Positions 23,073 to 50,328 of a stretch of DNA of 64,000 nt are shown in pieces (the stretch's first letter is position 1; every line of letters starts with the position of its first letter). This stretch comes from Limnoperna fortunei. Lineage: Eukaryota > Mollusca > Bivalvia > Mytilida > Modiolidae. The position numbers and the translations under genes were made by a program. The stretch is from positions 68,310,433-68,374,432 of the forward strand of contig OX104112.1 in NCBI GenBank assembly GCA_944474755.1, read 5' to 3'. The notes below the pieces were generated by a model. That model did not search any database, was not told the origin of the DNA, and saw only the letters and a program-made list of their open reading frames with translations.

Positions 23073-24504
23073 TCCAAACCCCCCAGGAAGCATAAATGTA
23101 TATTCCTATTAAAATTTTAAAAGACCATATGGCTGTTTGCAGACTTTAATTATATTTTCTAATCTCTAATGTTAAACTTTATGTTATGGCTGGGCATAAG
23201 CTTATTATAAATATATTCATAAGTATGAAAGGAAAAAATGAACAAATGATTTCAACAGAACATTAAACATTTGTGTAATATATTCTTTTCAAAAAAAAAG
23301 AGTAACAGGTTTTAAAAAATATATTTAATAAAAGTTATGAAATATTAAAACTGGCAGCCATGTTTACAAAATAATCAAATTCATTTTTCTAAGTTCTGTC
23401 ATTTATACCACTATGATAAGCATTTGTGTATTAAACAAAACCAATCCATTGTTTTTTTTTTAAATCAATTAATTTAAATTCTATCGATTGACTTATACTC
23501 ATCCAGGCTGATCAAATTACATCACTGCAAAAATATGAGTATTGTAGATACCTCATTAAAACAGTTAACTAAAAATGGTCTTTCTACAGTTGAGTCAATA
23601 TTTTTTTTTTGGTAAAACAAACTGGTCTTAAAATTATGCTTAAGATATAATTGACAAATTCAATGATACAGACTTAAAATTCAATAAGCACTTTATTCAA
23701 GTAAACAAGACATTATTTTTTTTCTTATTTAGATCCAACTTGACAAATCAGTTAAATAAAATTCTAAAAGTTAATATGTCACTATCTGTAGCTCACTTGG
23801 AACTAAAATAGAGCCATGACATGGAAAAATAATCAAGAATTAATGTTTATGAATAGAAAACAGAAATGTATTGCCCATATTATTTCCTTTCACCAAATTA
23901 ATAAAAGCTTCATATTAAAGTCTCTCTATTATAAAAACTTGAATTAAAAATGTTACAAGTGATCTGATTGTAGCATCCAAAAATTAACTGTAAAACATTT
24001 TGTATACTCATATAAAACATGATGATGGATATTTAAAATGCAGGATATAAGATGTAATGAAATATACCTGTTTTCCTTGTCTTAAACATTGTCAAAATAT
24101 GCAAAAAATAGAACTCTACAGAAATGGCATTTTACAATAAAAATGATATAAAATCTTTTACAAATAGGAAAAATATTTAACCACTTTGGACTGTACATTA
24201 TTATAAGAGACTTTTTGGAACAAAGATGTGCATACTAGCAATAAATATAAATATAAAAACCTGTCATGAGAATGCAAGCTATTGCTGGCATGGAATGCAT
24301 GTACATAAATACTTGTCAAAGGAGTTTTCAATTTCTTTTTAAAAGATTTTCAATGGTCAACATTTGCTCCAATAACACTGTCTAATTTTATATAGTCTTT
24401 TGTGAAGGTAGTGATCAGGAAAAAAATTGCATATCCATGTTAACAAAGGAAAACAAGCATTACTTCCCAACAGGAAAAAAAAAATGGATGATAACAGAGA
24501 CAAA
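23073..24504 (-). other. Probable SIK2 3' UTR
   Basis: AT-rich sequence directly after the SIK2 stop. On the - strand a possible AATAAA lies at 23697-23692, among others. The end of the transcript cannot be set from sequence alone. Confidence 0.45.
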
Positions 24505-39329
<14,825 letters not shown>

Positions 39330-39560
39330 CTTTTAAGTTTGATTTTTAAATTCCTTGAGGTTTTCATGTGATCTAGAAATGTAATCCTGTATTTCACACA
39401 CCGTGTACAATCCTTCTGTAACTCGCATGGCGGTAATAAGTGCGAGACCGGGTCTGTGACGTAAACGCTGACGTAAATCTGGTTAGATATTGACCGGTTT
39501 TCTTTGAACGACAGTTTCGTATCCATTGTTGCTAAGGTAGCTTCTTCGGATGACGTATTA
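39330..39560 (-). promoter_or_regulatory. SIK2 5' UTR and promoter region with CRE-like sites
   Basis: Locally GC-richer DNA upstream of the ATG, without an obvious TATA box. It holds TGACGTAA at 39457-39464 and 39469-39476, 12 bp apart, and TGACGTAT at 39551-39558. These are variant CREB/ATF sites. The transcription start is not visible in the sequence. Confidence 0.45.
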
Positions 39561-40526
39561 ATGGTGAATCACAAGAACAATGTGAAAAATTAGGAAATCG
39601 TTAAATCCTGAGCTATTTAAAGTATTAAGCAAATCAAAGTCAACGTTGAATCAAATAAACTTGAAAGTAGTTTTATTTGAGTAAACAATATTGCCGACAG
39701 GTGCATATTACATATTATATAACTACAGCTAATTTAGAGTTAAGAGTTTATTTTTAGCGCACCTGTACAAGGTAAAGAGTTGAGGTGAGCCGTTACGTTT
39801 TGTCCGTCGTCGTCCGTAACATTTTGTCTTTTGTTAATTTCAACCAAACTGTAAGAATACGAATATTAGACTCACAAATATTATAAATTCTTATATTTTT
39901 TGTTTATTTCTTACATCTAAAATTTTGCACAACTTTGAACCGAAATTGGTATTCATGAGTGATTATTTTTTTAGAGGAAAAGTCAATTTAGTCATATGTG
40001 TATTTGGTCCAAACTTCTAAACATTCTTAACTATCGACTGCGTACTTGGGCACAACGGCTTTTGATTAAAACATTGATCATAACCAAAACGAGTGAATGA
40101 TTTCCTACAAAAGACAACACTCTAACCTGTCAAAATAAAAACAAATTCTATAATGTCCGAGTCTTAAATCAAGATAGAATATTAATTGATTAAAGGTCGT
40201 ATTTTTAAAATGATATCACAAAAATAACAAAGTGCGTGACAACTGAGGCTCAGAGTCGTTACATCCGTGTATTTCCCCCCTGCAACAGACCAGCCCCTGC
40301 AATACAAAATACATATGGTCTTCACATAGAATTCACATTAAGCGAGCTCATGAACAGTTCAGTTCAAAGAGGTTATGGGAAAACAAAGTGATGATTTGAG
40401 TTTTAAATAAGTTTACACATTTTGCCTAGGAAATTATATATTTTTGAAAAAAGGAGGTCTAACCCTACAGCCAAATCCTACTGCTCAATGGACTTTAGAC
40501 ATCAATGAGGAGGGGAACTAGAAGGG
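39561..40526. other. Intergenic, partly an old repeat
   Basis: The stretch 39745-40050 (AGCGCACCTGTACAAGG, CCGTCGTCGTCCGTAAC, TTGGTCCAAACTTCTAAACA) resembles a decayed interspersed repeat common in bivalves, from memory. No gene seen. Confidence 0.4.
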
Positions 40527-40857
40527 ATCCAGTAACATGTTAACATTTTTTTTTCATAAAACAGATAACAGCAAATTTAAAATAATGATAACAGATAACA
40601 ACAATTAACATGAGAAAACAGAAAACAGCGAGTCAAAAATAGAAAAAACGGATAACAGCAGAATCTCATCGAAGGTCAGTCAATTAACAGCAAACAGGGT
40701 TTTATTTTCATTATAACAGCAATGTCAATTTTTAGGAAAACAGATAACTGCTAATGGTTGAAAAACAGTTAACAGTTTCTTTATTTAAAAAAACCAGTTA
40801 ACACAACTGTTAAAAAAGCCCAAAACACATAAACCGAAAAGATCTTGCCCCCCCCTC
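40527..40857 (-). mobile_element. TTAACTGTT-motif MITE, copy 2
   Basis: The reverse complement aligns with 18819-19322, from GGGGGGCAAGATCTTTTC through CATTAGCAGTTATCTG, AAAATTGACATTG and AACCCTGTTTGCTGTTAAT. Somewhat shorter than copy 1. Confidence 0.8.
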
Positions 40858-41073
40858 CATCAATCAATACAAATCTTGTCTCTGAATTGCAGATTAATTA
40901 ATTATTTCAAATATTGTAAATTTCAATAACAGGTCAAATACAATCATGTTGATGTAGATGCTTTTTTGTTCAGTTTATTTTTTTTGTCTGTCGGTCTTCT
41001 TCCCTATACCTAAGCCAATCAAACGAAATTTATTTTGAAACGTTCAAAACGTTGATACAATCATAGTTATGGC

Positions 41074-41344
41074 GGGGCCTCGGTGGCCGAGTGGTCAAGG
41101 TAGTTCATCTACTATTGATCACGTGGTCTGTCAACACTGAGATTGCGGGTTCGATTCTCACTGCGGGCAGGGTATACTCGAGTCCAATCTTAATTGACAA
41201 GGATTGCCAGTTTTCCTACCACAGGTCCGGGGTTTTCTCCGGGTACTCCGGCTTCCTCCCCCAATAAAATCTGGACGCCATGATATAACTGAAAAATTGC
41301 TGGAAATGGCGTTAAACATCATTCAAACAAACAAACAAACAAAC
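41074..41344 (+). mobile_element. tRNA-derived SINE with (CAAA)n tail, near full length
   Basis: The head GGTGGCCGAGTGGTCAAGG (box A) and GCGGGTTCGATTCTCACTG (box B) resembles a Ser/Leu-type tRNA. The body holds AATTGACAAGGATTGCCAG and GGGGTTTTCTCCGGGTACTC then CGGCTTCCTCC. The tail is GGCGTTAAACATC and (CAAA)n. The CTCCGGGTACTCCGGCTTCC core recalls conserved central domains of broad animal SINE superfamilies (from memory, perhaps MetaSINE). Confidence 0.92.
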
Positions 41345-41496
41345 GTTTATACAAGATCTAAATAAATATATTTTTGAATGTCCGTAAAATAACCGAGCTT
41401 TGACACAGAAGTCTAAATTCTAATCCCTCTAAACAAAGACAAATAATTAGTAATAAACATTTAAAACAACATTGTCGAGTTGAGAATACATTTTTA

Positions 41497-41900
41497 CAGT
41501 GGCGTATCCAGAGGTGGGCCGAGGGGTGGTACGCCCCTGCCCCCTAAAATGAGAAATTAAAGAGAGAGTGCAAAAAGGGAGGAAAGAGAGAGAGAATATA
41601 AAGAGCGAGAAGAAACAGATAATAAGATTATTCTATGACTATTATTATTATTATCGTGTCCTAACAATAGTTTTTAGTTGATCTGCTTTGTTCTCTTAAA
41701 ATGGTTAACATTATAATTGTAAATATTGGAATTTTTGGTTTGTAATAACACAGGCCAGAACATGCTAAAAAGTTAAAATTTGTAGTCCTCAACACATCTC
41801 AATTGCTTAAATCTAACCTGCTGGACCCGCTGAGGACTTTAAACGATGCCAAGATCCCTTGACGAATTTCGCCCCCCCCCCAGCCCCCCAATTTTCTTGA
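41497..41900 (+). mobile_element. Possible hAT-like MITE remnant
   Basis: CAGTGGCGTATCCAG at 41497 is a common hAT-type terminus, followed by a GGGG...GCCCC segment. A matching right end is not clear (GATCCACCCG near 41897). A polypurine stretch occupies 41560-41630. Confidence 0.35.
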
Positions 41901-42825
41901 TCCACCCGTTTTATATGTAGGAACACATATTGTTCTGGTAAATTTTTAAAGTTATATATAGCCATGAATACATTGCATCCAGAATCAATATATGATTCAA
42001 TAAACTTAACCAATTTAGTACTAAAGAACCAAACAAACTACATACATGCTTGGATGATTCAACAATAAACAATTTAAAGAAACTATTGTTTACTTAAAAC
42101 ACGATTACTTGTACATGTATTTGAAATAAAAAATATCCCTCACGCTGAGTAACATACAAAAAAGGTTGTAAATAAATACAATAAACTCCACATGTACGAG
42201 TATTTGTAAATGCAAGTGTCCCTTTAATGAAACAGGGCCATTTGAAGGACGACGAACTTCGCACATAAATGTTTATTGACCTGGATGTATGACGTCAATT
42301 CTTCAAAATAAAATTAGCATATCTTTGTTCATTAGTTTAACGTGAAAACATTGAAACATGTCGCTGGTAAAGATATCAATCGTGTAGACATTTTTTACTA
42401 TATTTTAATTGTTATTACTTTTAATAGGTTTGTGAAGTTGTCATTCTTATAATTTATGGTTTTTGTCCATTAGGTAAAAAATGGGTAAAATTCATTTAAT
42501 GGAATATAGTTAATAATTTTCAATATTTAAACTGCACGCATAGTCCAATTCCAATTCTTATTTTAACTATATTTTTTGTGTTTAAATGTAGAAGTAAAAC
42601 CAGGAAAACGCACGTTTTGTTGACAGTTTAATCTTTTAATGTATAAAACTGATCAGACAACAGCCTGTCGAGCATCTAAAGATACGAAGTCCAGATCAGC
42701 TATAGAGCCCCTTAGGATAAAATCTAGCACGGTTGTATGGCATTTAAAGACAAGAGGCTGTAGAGTCAGGAAGTTTATACCAAAGTCTGTAAATGCGAGC
42801 CGAGTCTACAGCGTATTGATCATAC

Positions 42826-42981
42826 ACGAGAAAACCCCGACCCTCGGTAGAAAACTGACAATCCTTGTCAATTAAGATTGGAGTCGACTGCACCCTGCAA
42901 GCAATGAGACTCGAACCCGCAACCTCAGTATTGACGTGATCATTAGTAGTCGAACTGCCTTAACCACTAGGCCACCAAGTT
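42826..42981 (-). mobile_element. SINE copy, truncated at its 3' part
   Basis: The reverse complement reads TTGGTGGCCTAGTGGTTAAG, then GCGGGTTCGAGTCTCATTG and TTAATTGACAAGGATTGTCA; it ends in the GGTCGGGGTTTTCTC core with no tail. Same family as 41074-41344, more diverged. Confidence 0.85.
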
Positions 42982-43970
42982 TTAGTTAATAATTACCCCA
43001 CGTCTAGCCAGCAGTATGTCAGGTGTAATCAGGTAGAGGTTGTCACATAAGAATAAGGTACATACTGAAATAAAACTTTCTATTCAAATTTGTTGATAGA
43101 AAGTTCATAGTCTTTCAACATTGACTACGTGACTAAATGTTCATCGAGACACAATTTGTCTGCGCGTTACTAGACAAAACAATCTCGGTTTACTTACGTT
43201 AGTCTCGAGGACCATCATACAATTAATGATGCAACTATACTTATATTGACTAGAAACGTATGTCAATTTTAGAATAATGAACTTAGGAATACTTCCGTTG
43301 GAAACTTGTTAACCTTTTATGTTACAAACATATAGAACACGCACTTTTGATTTCCGGTTTTTATCATATTCATTTTCTTACAAACTTAGAACATTGTAAA
43401 GTGGTTGAGATCACTTAAGTTTTTAGCACTGATTATTACTACATTAAATGAATCTAGGAGTAATTATTAGTAAACCGATGTACGTTTGCTATTTAACCCA
43501 TTCACAATATGCGAACGCTGTTTGTACAATAGAAACTATAGGTAATAATACGGATCTATTTGATAAACTTTAAAATCTATTATGATCCACTCTGAACAAT
43601 TAACGTGACGTGCAACTTAATATAATGCAGTCAAGGATCGATTATTGTTATTGAAAGTGCTGCCAATACCAATAAACCTCCTTTAAACCACAAATAACAT
43701 GAGCAGCACTCGGTAGCCTCCAAAACCAGAAACAGAACTGAACCTCTGGTCAACAAAGAAAAGTAAGTGATCATTCTGTCGATACACTTATAATGTCTCC
43801 ACCCAATTCTGTGATTTTCATAAGAGTAACAGTTTTCTTTGGAATTATAAACCTTTTGTTTAAAAGTTGAATGTTTGGTATTTGGTCGAGAGAAGAACCA
43901 TTTTCATAGTGATGAGTATAGCCATTATATTGGCTTTGTATGAGGACAGTCTTAAAATCTTCGGCTAATT

Positions 43971-44119
43971 TAAGGAATACTTCAAATTTCTGAACAGGTT
44001 ATACAATACAATATGGTTTGGGTCTGTTTACGCCTAATAAACCGCTTAAATGGTGAAAACAGACCCAAATCCGGCATATTAAATCGTATGACCTTTTCAG
44101 AAATTTAAAATATTCCTTA
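43971..44119. mobile_element. Palindromic MITE, 149 bp
   Basis: The left end TAAGGAATACTTCAAATTTC and right end GAAATTTAAAATATTCCTTA are inverted, and so is the inner GGTTTGGGTCTGTTT/AAACAGACCCAAATC. TAATT flanks both sides, a possible target duplication, weak in AT-rich DNA. Confidence 0.8.
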
Positions 44120-44689
44120 TAATTTAATTTTAACTATTAATTTCAGCAATTTGTATGGAAAAAACGTCGATGACGTCACTGAACGTTGCATTTTAACGGC
44201 GTAGGAATAGGTCATAGGTTACGCAAGTTATATCTTATAATATGGGTTGCTCAATTTAAATAAACAAATCAGATTTCAGCTTACAAAGCAAATTAAATTA
44301 TTTGTGAATGTTTTGAAAAAAAAGGTTTTCTGTTGCAATGTTACAGCATTTTCGCACTTCAGTGCATTTTATGATAGAATGAAACATTTACTTCATCTTT
44401 TGTTTAAACTGGGTATTTTTGCTTTTTGTTTATCACCTGTAAATGCGTTTGTTTACCTAACAGTTTGTACTAACTGCAGTTGACTGATGTATCAGTGCAT
44501 GTCATGGGCCTTGGAAGGCTGTAATTTGTTCATTAGTACCTTACATAGAACATAGTTGGTGACTTTCTCAATAAAAAGATATATAAAATAGAGCTACCGG
44601 ATTGGTCGAAGAACTACATTATGTTCAAAGCATCATAATAATTAGTACATCAGATCACCAGATTTATTGTAAATGAAATGTCATAAAAT

Positions 44690-45250
44690 ATACCAAGGTT
44701 AAGAGAATTTACTACAACAAACGCGCGTTTCGTCTAATTAAGACTCATCGGTGGCGCTCAATCCCCAAAAAATATTTAAAATACAAATGATGAAGCTTTT
44801 ATCATCAAAATTCTAAAACGTTATATCAAATCCGGATATAAGGTTATCTACACATTGAACATGGTAAAACTTTAGAATTCAAACAATTTTCGAATTTCAT
44901 GGAAGTAAATTTAGACAATAACTACATCACTAAAAGAATTAGGGATATTCCTGTCATCACCGAAGTATGACTACTGAGCTGGTAATACCTACGGGACTAA
45001 CAGTCCACCAGCAGAGGCATCGACCCAGTGGTTTTATCTTCTTTATGTTGAATTATTATCACAAAGTCGATGTCACTGCTGGTGGAATTTAAGTCCTCGA
45101 GGGTATCACCATTCCAGTTGTCAACATTCCTTTTTGTTTTGTATGTTTGAATGTTTTTTTTCACTGCGTATAGGTTTTTGTTTAGAAACCAGTGAAAACC
45201 CACGACCATCGGTTTTTCTCAAGGTAGCATCGACTTAATCTTTGTTTGCA
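44690..45250 (+). repeat. Interspersed repeat with ACGCGCGTTTCGTCT motif
   Basis: ACGCGCGTTTCGTCTAATTA, AGACTCATCGGTGGCGCTC, and farther on GACTACTGAGCTGGTAATAC and CCACCAGCAGAGGCATCGAC. From memory such strings recur widely in mussel genomic DNA. A related start occurs at about 55705-55760 (ACGCATTTCGCCTAATAAAG). Limits approximate. Confidence 0.55.
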
Positions 45251-45364
45251 TTCGTGTGTGATTTGGCCCGTTTTTATATATCTGCTTCAATTGCTTGATT
45301 TTGAGTTTTATGCCGATTTCAGCGATTTTTCAGCTATATAGGTTTTTTTTAGTGAGGAATCTGG

Positions 45365-45476
45365 AATGCCAGGTGAAAAACTCCAAAATTAGACAGGAAA
45401 ACAGGCATTTCGTGTCAATTAAGGTTGTAGTCGAGCAATAAAGACTCAAACCTGCAACCTAAGTGTTGACAGGCAG
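45365..45476 (-). mobile_element. Degenerate SINE copy
   Basis: The reverse complement contains GCAGGTTTGAGTCTTTATTG and CTACAACCTTAATTGACACG, matching the SINE head and body. The ends are eroded. Confidence 0.65.
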
Positions 45477-45660
45477 ATGATTATTTAAGAAATAATTCAT
45501 TGGGACACGAATATATTTTACCACCGGTAATAGGGCATTTATATAAACTTTTTTTTAACAAAGTAACCTTTGATCTGCAGGAATTGTCTGCCATTAAGAG
45601 CACAAATTTCATTGTGACGTCGTTAAAATATCTGAAAAATCTTACCATGACGCCACCATA

Positions 45661-46134
45661 CAATCGGATCACCTCGGTTATTTCCGCCTATGGTCGGAAA
45701 GTGACCTCGGAGGTAAGTGTATGGATATGGACCGAAAATCGGTCCAAATGTGATACGGTTAGCCTGTTTACACAGCAAAATTATTTTAGTGCGATGAAAT
45801 AGATTATCCTTTAATTATTCAACTGTACAGATCTTTATCGAAGCAGAACTAAAAATTGGATAGAAGATTGTATTTTTTAAATTTAAATTCGCTAAGACTG
45901 CCAAAAAATTCCTTCTCCGACAACGTTTAAATGGATAAGTATTTGTTTACAATCTGACGTCATCAGTAACAATCAATGAGAAGCCAATCAAATGAATGAA
46001 CTGAAACGTCACAAACGAACTTGTGACGTAACAAATTCTTTGAAATGACTGAAAATAGTTCAAAATGGAGATCACTTACCTCCGAGGTTACTTTCCCGAC
46101 CCTTGACGGAAATGGCCGAGAGATGTTCCAATTG
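45661..46134. mobile_element. MULE-like MITE with 9-bp target duplication
   Basis: Flanked by GCCACCATA on both sides (45652-45660, 46135-46143). Terminal inverted repeats of about 60 bp: the left starts CAATCGGATCACCTCGG, the right reverse complement starts CAATTGGAACATCTCTCGG, and both run into a shared CCTCGGAGGTAAG. The paralogous copy near 46707-46720 has a single GTCACCATG and no insertion. 474 bp, no convincing ORF. A 9-bp duplication fits Mutator-like elements. Confidence 0.88.
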
Positions 46135-46921
46135 GCCACCATATAGAGTGTTGTTCGTTTATGACGTCGATTAGGAATTTTATTGTACACCCACCTGCTG
46201 GTGTAGACTCGAAGCGTTGCATGCACGTCATACCCATATAAGAATAATAATAGATTACTACTTTCACCACCTCCCTACGATAGCCATTCAGTTGTCGGAA
46301 CGAATTGTCTATACTCTGCAAAACAGGCACGCACAGCTACGTTTTAATTTTTAATTTATTTTTAAAATAATTATTATTATAATTTAAAATGACATTGGAA
46401 CCTTGTAAATGTATAGGTAATTTTGGTTTAGCGTCATTTTTATCAGATTTGGTATATTTCCACTAAAAAATGACACTTAAAAAGTTCACACACCGTAAAT
46501 TGCCTCGAAATTTTGAAAGCGCTCTTCACGGAACATTCGTTGTCTACTCAACCGTCTATCGGTATAGGTTTGATGGTCGAATTCGTCAAAAAGTAACATC
46601 ACCCTCGGACGATTACAGTAACCTTTGAAGTCCAGGACTTGTCTGCCATTTAGGGCACAAATGTCATTGTGACGTCGTTAGAATATCTGAAAATTTTTAC
46701 CATATATGACGTCACCATGTAGAGTATTGATCTTTTTTTGACGTCGATTAGGAATATATTGTACACGAAGCGTTGTAGGCACGTCATATTAAATTAGTAC
46801 TTAGATTACTAACTATCTTCACCACGAAACCCATTCAGTCTCTGAGGGCAGTGCTTCTTCATTTGTCTGAGCGTATTGTCTATACGCACAGCTCTACGTT
46901 TTAATTTATAAAAATAACTTT

Positions 46922-47090
46922 TAATTATAGGATTAAACACTGGGTTTTAGGAAATTATCAATGTGTAAACTCCGGCGACTCACTCACAAACTAAATAAAG
47001 TCCGAAAGACTTTATGTCAGGTTTGTGTGGGAGTCGCCGGAGTTTACACATTGATAATTTCCTAAAACACACTGTTTAATCCATATAATT
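46922..47090. mobile_element. Palindromic foldback element
   Basis: Left arm GGATTAAACACTGGGTTTTA, GGAAATTATCAATGTGTAAA, CTCCGGCGACTC. The right arm is its near-perfect reverse complement, ending GTTTAATCC. The centre ATAAAGTCCGAAAGACTTTAT is itself palindromic, so almost all of 46930-47082 can fold. Confidence 0.9.
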
Positions 47091-47869
47091 CTGTGAAATA
47101 ATCGTTGCGATTTTTAAAACAGCAAAAACAGTTATCGAAACCCATCTAGACCTCAAAACGTACATAGGCCGTAAAGCGTAGGAATATGCAAAACATAGTT
47201 CCAAAGGAATCGCGGTTCTGTAGATATTGATATGAAAAAAAAACAAAATGAAGCACTAAATTGTATTTGTATTATATTTTATTTGATATCTAAATCGATT
47301 TAATAAGAAATCATTGCGGCAGAGAAAACACTGTCCCCTCTCCCTGACGATACACTAGGAGGACGCCATCTTGTTTACATTGGATACTGAAAAAGTAGTC
47401 CGCTCAGAGGAAATATCGATATATAAATTATCTGAGATGACGCCATTTAAGGTTTTTTTATCCAATCAAAGCACTTAATATAAATAAATTACAGCATGAA
47501 TAGAATTATATAATTATAAATTATAATTTAAAATGACATTTGAACCTTGTAAATGTATAGGTAATTTTGGTAAATAGCGTCATGGTACAGAAGCATGATG
47601 GTAGAACACGTGTTTACCGCTGACAAAATAAACGTAGACAAATACATTAACATTAAAGGCTAAGTTTTGCATATTTGTGACTAACATTTAATAAATATTC
47701 ATTTTTTAACTGCGGCCCTTAACTTCAACAAAATTTTTTCAACCAAAGGTTTTTATTGTGATGCCAAAACTTTGGGAGAAATTGATCCAAAGTTCGAACT
47801 AAACTGTACGGTTTAAATTTTACCTTATTTTTGGCTTTATATTTTTATCGCAAGTGAATTTTATACTTA

Positions 47870-48041
47870 TAGGATAATTAATTGGGCGGAGTGAATATCC
47901 AAAATTTGATCACGATTGCCGCATAACGCATCTGATTAAATGAGTACGTGGAACTTGTTCCGCGCACGAGTTTAATCTGATGTTTCATGCGGAACGAGTG
48001 ATCATATTTTGGATATTCACGATGCCCAATTGATTCTCCTA
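47870..48041. mobile_element. Palindromic MITE, 172 bp
   Basis: Left arm TAGGATAATTAATTGGGC, GTGAATATCCAAAATTTGAT, CATCTGATTAAA. Right arm the reverse complement, ending GCCCAATTGATTCTCCTA. Arms of about 73 bp with scattered mismatches. No clear target duplication. Confidence 0.85.
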
Positions 48042-50185
48042 TTTATTATATAGATCAAAATTGTTTTCGTAAAATTTTAATGCTTAATCCTAAATTTTAT
48101 GAAAGGCGGATGAATATCTGTATAGTACAAAACCAACGGCAAGGCGGCCGCAGTTATCTGGATCAGGACGCCAGCTAACTAATATTTCGTTCTGAAATAA
48201 CAAATAAGGATATTGTCATGCTAAATAACATGTTATAGGATATTGTTCTAGCAGGTTCCGGTAGTGAACAATTATTTTAGCTTTTGTGTTTTGATCATCG
48301 AAAAAGACACTTTTTGGCGGGAAAAAAACCCGAGAGTGAAAATAAACGATAATTTTCACATGTGATTAACCGTGATTTCTGTCACTCGGAAAATTCGACA
48401 ATTCATCTCTATCTATATAATAAACATAAATATGCACATCTCATTGCGAAAAGTGAAGAAGATTATACAAAAACAAAGTTAACATGAAATACAGCAGAAC
48501 ACATTCCTGTGATTTTGTATGTTTTTTAGATATGCATGTAGAAAAGATCCCAAATAAATTTGTGGTTACAGCACATGTTAAAAAGACAATAAAAGATGGT
48601 AGAATATCCAAAAATCAAACACTCGTTTAATTTTAAATTGCACAGACAAAGGTTGAATTTAAGAACTAATTAATGTTCGGGGTAACATTGTCATTGCTTA
48701 AATAACATTTTTGCAAGAATAGGCTACCTTACCCGTCCCTCGGAGAAGTTTTCTCTTTAAATAGAAAAATCTAGTGGTTTCAATACATGATACAGAGAAC
48801 AAAGGAAGGTATTTTTAAGTTTTTAAGTTTTTGAAGAATTGATAAATGTGATTTAATCTTACTAGTCAAATGGTTAGATAAGAAAATCAATTAATGAATT
48901 GATTGATTTGGTTGGTTGAATAGTTACCTTGCGTGAAGCATTTATCAATATTCAGGACGAGAGCAACGTAACAAGTGGGAAAACGGGACAATATTAATGA
49001 GTTTGAACTTAATTCTGAATGTCCTTGATAAGTTAGCTTTCGAAATCTACAAAGGTTAGAGCCAGACTATCTGTATTATTACATGACGATCTCCCCTCAA
49101 TGTTTTCTGTCCGTCACTTGGGGACACGCTTGACATTTGTGCGCTGAGCCCTTCGAACCGTCCCCTTTACTTCAATAAAATAAAACGGATCATCCAAATC
49201 AGTTGAGTGACCGTTAAACACTTTTAGATTTTTTTAAAATTAAGACATTTTAGATATGTATTTTCCCAACCTTGCAAAAAAGTTCAATTCAATATAAAAT
49301 TGTGACGATCTGACAACGGCAATAAGTTCAAAAAATTGCAGCTCAAATCGTCTAATTTACTAGTATTCAATATCCATGCGACGATACAAAAAGAGCTAGG
49401 AGAAAGGTAATTTTGAGGGGATTACTTGTCATATTTGAGCATCCATTTTTCAAAGAGTTTGTTTTACTTTAGAAAAGGGAATACGATTCTGGGCTTCCCT
49501 CCACCTGGTTTCTTATTTTGGTGCTATCACTGCTTTTTATTATATCCTTCTTGGGTCCTGCAACAATACAAGTGTGGATAATAGGATACTTTATTTTTAT
49601 TTTGCACACGTTATACTATAGGCAATTGTCCAGTTCAGCCAAATGCTCTGCAGAAAAGTTGCCAACAATTTTCATAGTATCAGGAAACTTTCTATAAATT
49701 AAAATAATTTACAATTTCTTTCATTTAAAAATTTAAAATGACAGTGTTATAATCTTACAACAATTTATTAAAGGTCGAAATACAAAATTTTCTTAAGAAG
49801 GCAAAAATAATGAAAATGCAAGTTAAAGAAGGGAAGTAATTTTGAAATTTTTGTTTAAATTATATAAAAATATAACAAATTAAGAAAATTTCAATGGACA
49901 GAATTTTATTTATCTATTATTTTAGTGCTCTTTATTCTCTTCTCTATATAATCTATCAGAAAAAATGTAAATTTCAGTACCCTTCTTTTTAAAATTATGA
50001 TTACTTGAATAAAAAAATAACTATATAACATATTTGAAGAAAATTATTTTCAGTTTAAGTGTCGCACGAACCTCCTTAAATCTAACCATTTTAGACACTC
50101 CAAGCCGAGAAAGTAATTTCCTGTTTTTATTTTTTAAATACAGAACAGGGATTGAAAGGAAACACGTTATACAACACCGTTCTAT
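48042..50185. other. Intergenic, nothing recognised
   Basis: AT-rich sequence. An ATG-less open stretch at about 49470-49700 (+) reads as hydrophobic residues but has no further support. Confidence 0.5.
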
Positions 50186-50328
50186 GATAATACTACGTAA
50201 CGATTTCTGTATTGGCCTAGTTATTGTTTCAAGACTTGCTGTATTGGCCCGATGCGCAGCAAAAGGACAATACATCTGGTCATGGACCAATTACTAGGCC
50301 AATGCAGAAATCATCACGTAATGATATC
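50186..50328. mobile_element. Inverted-repeat element, 35-bp arms
   Basis: GATAATACTACGTAACGATT, TCTGTATTGGCCTAG (50186-50220) against CTAGGCCAATGCAGA, AATCATCACGTAATGATATC (50294-50328). Nearby AACTAGTC...GACTAGTT and repeated CAATACAG strings suggest a nested or larger structure to about 50420. Confidence 0.65.

Larger units (their letters stand above)
45560..47583. repeat. Tandem duplication of about 400 bp, both copies broken by insertions
   Basis: Copy 1 is 45560-45660 plus 46144-46437. Copy 2 is 46618-46915 plus about 47515-47583. Shared landmarks: TTGTCTGCCATT, CATTGTGACGTCGTTA, GACGTCGATTAGGAAT, CGAAGCGTTG, CACAGCT(CT)ACGTTTTAAT, AACCTTGTAAATGTATAGGT. Copy 1 is split by the MULE-like MITE at 45661-46134, and copy 2 by a block that starts with the palindrome at 46922. 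Confidence 0.8.

Noticed and set aside
22581..23093. Overlapping - strand frames of 64-86 codons, rich in Trp/Gly/Val
   Set aside because: They are read-through of the 28/29-bp minisatellite in all three frames; no start context, splice sites or sequence beyond the array.
42639..42875. 78-codon frame
   Set aside because: Largely overlaps a SINE on the opposite strand.
45963..46330. 80- and 87-codon - strand frames
   Set aside because: Fall within the MULE-like MITE and the duplicated block; not kept in the second copy at 46618-46915.
49470..49700. ATG-less + strand open stretch with transmembrane-like residues
   Set aside because: Only an acceptor-like TTTAG precedes it; no donor, partner exon or family match.
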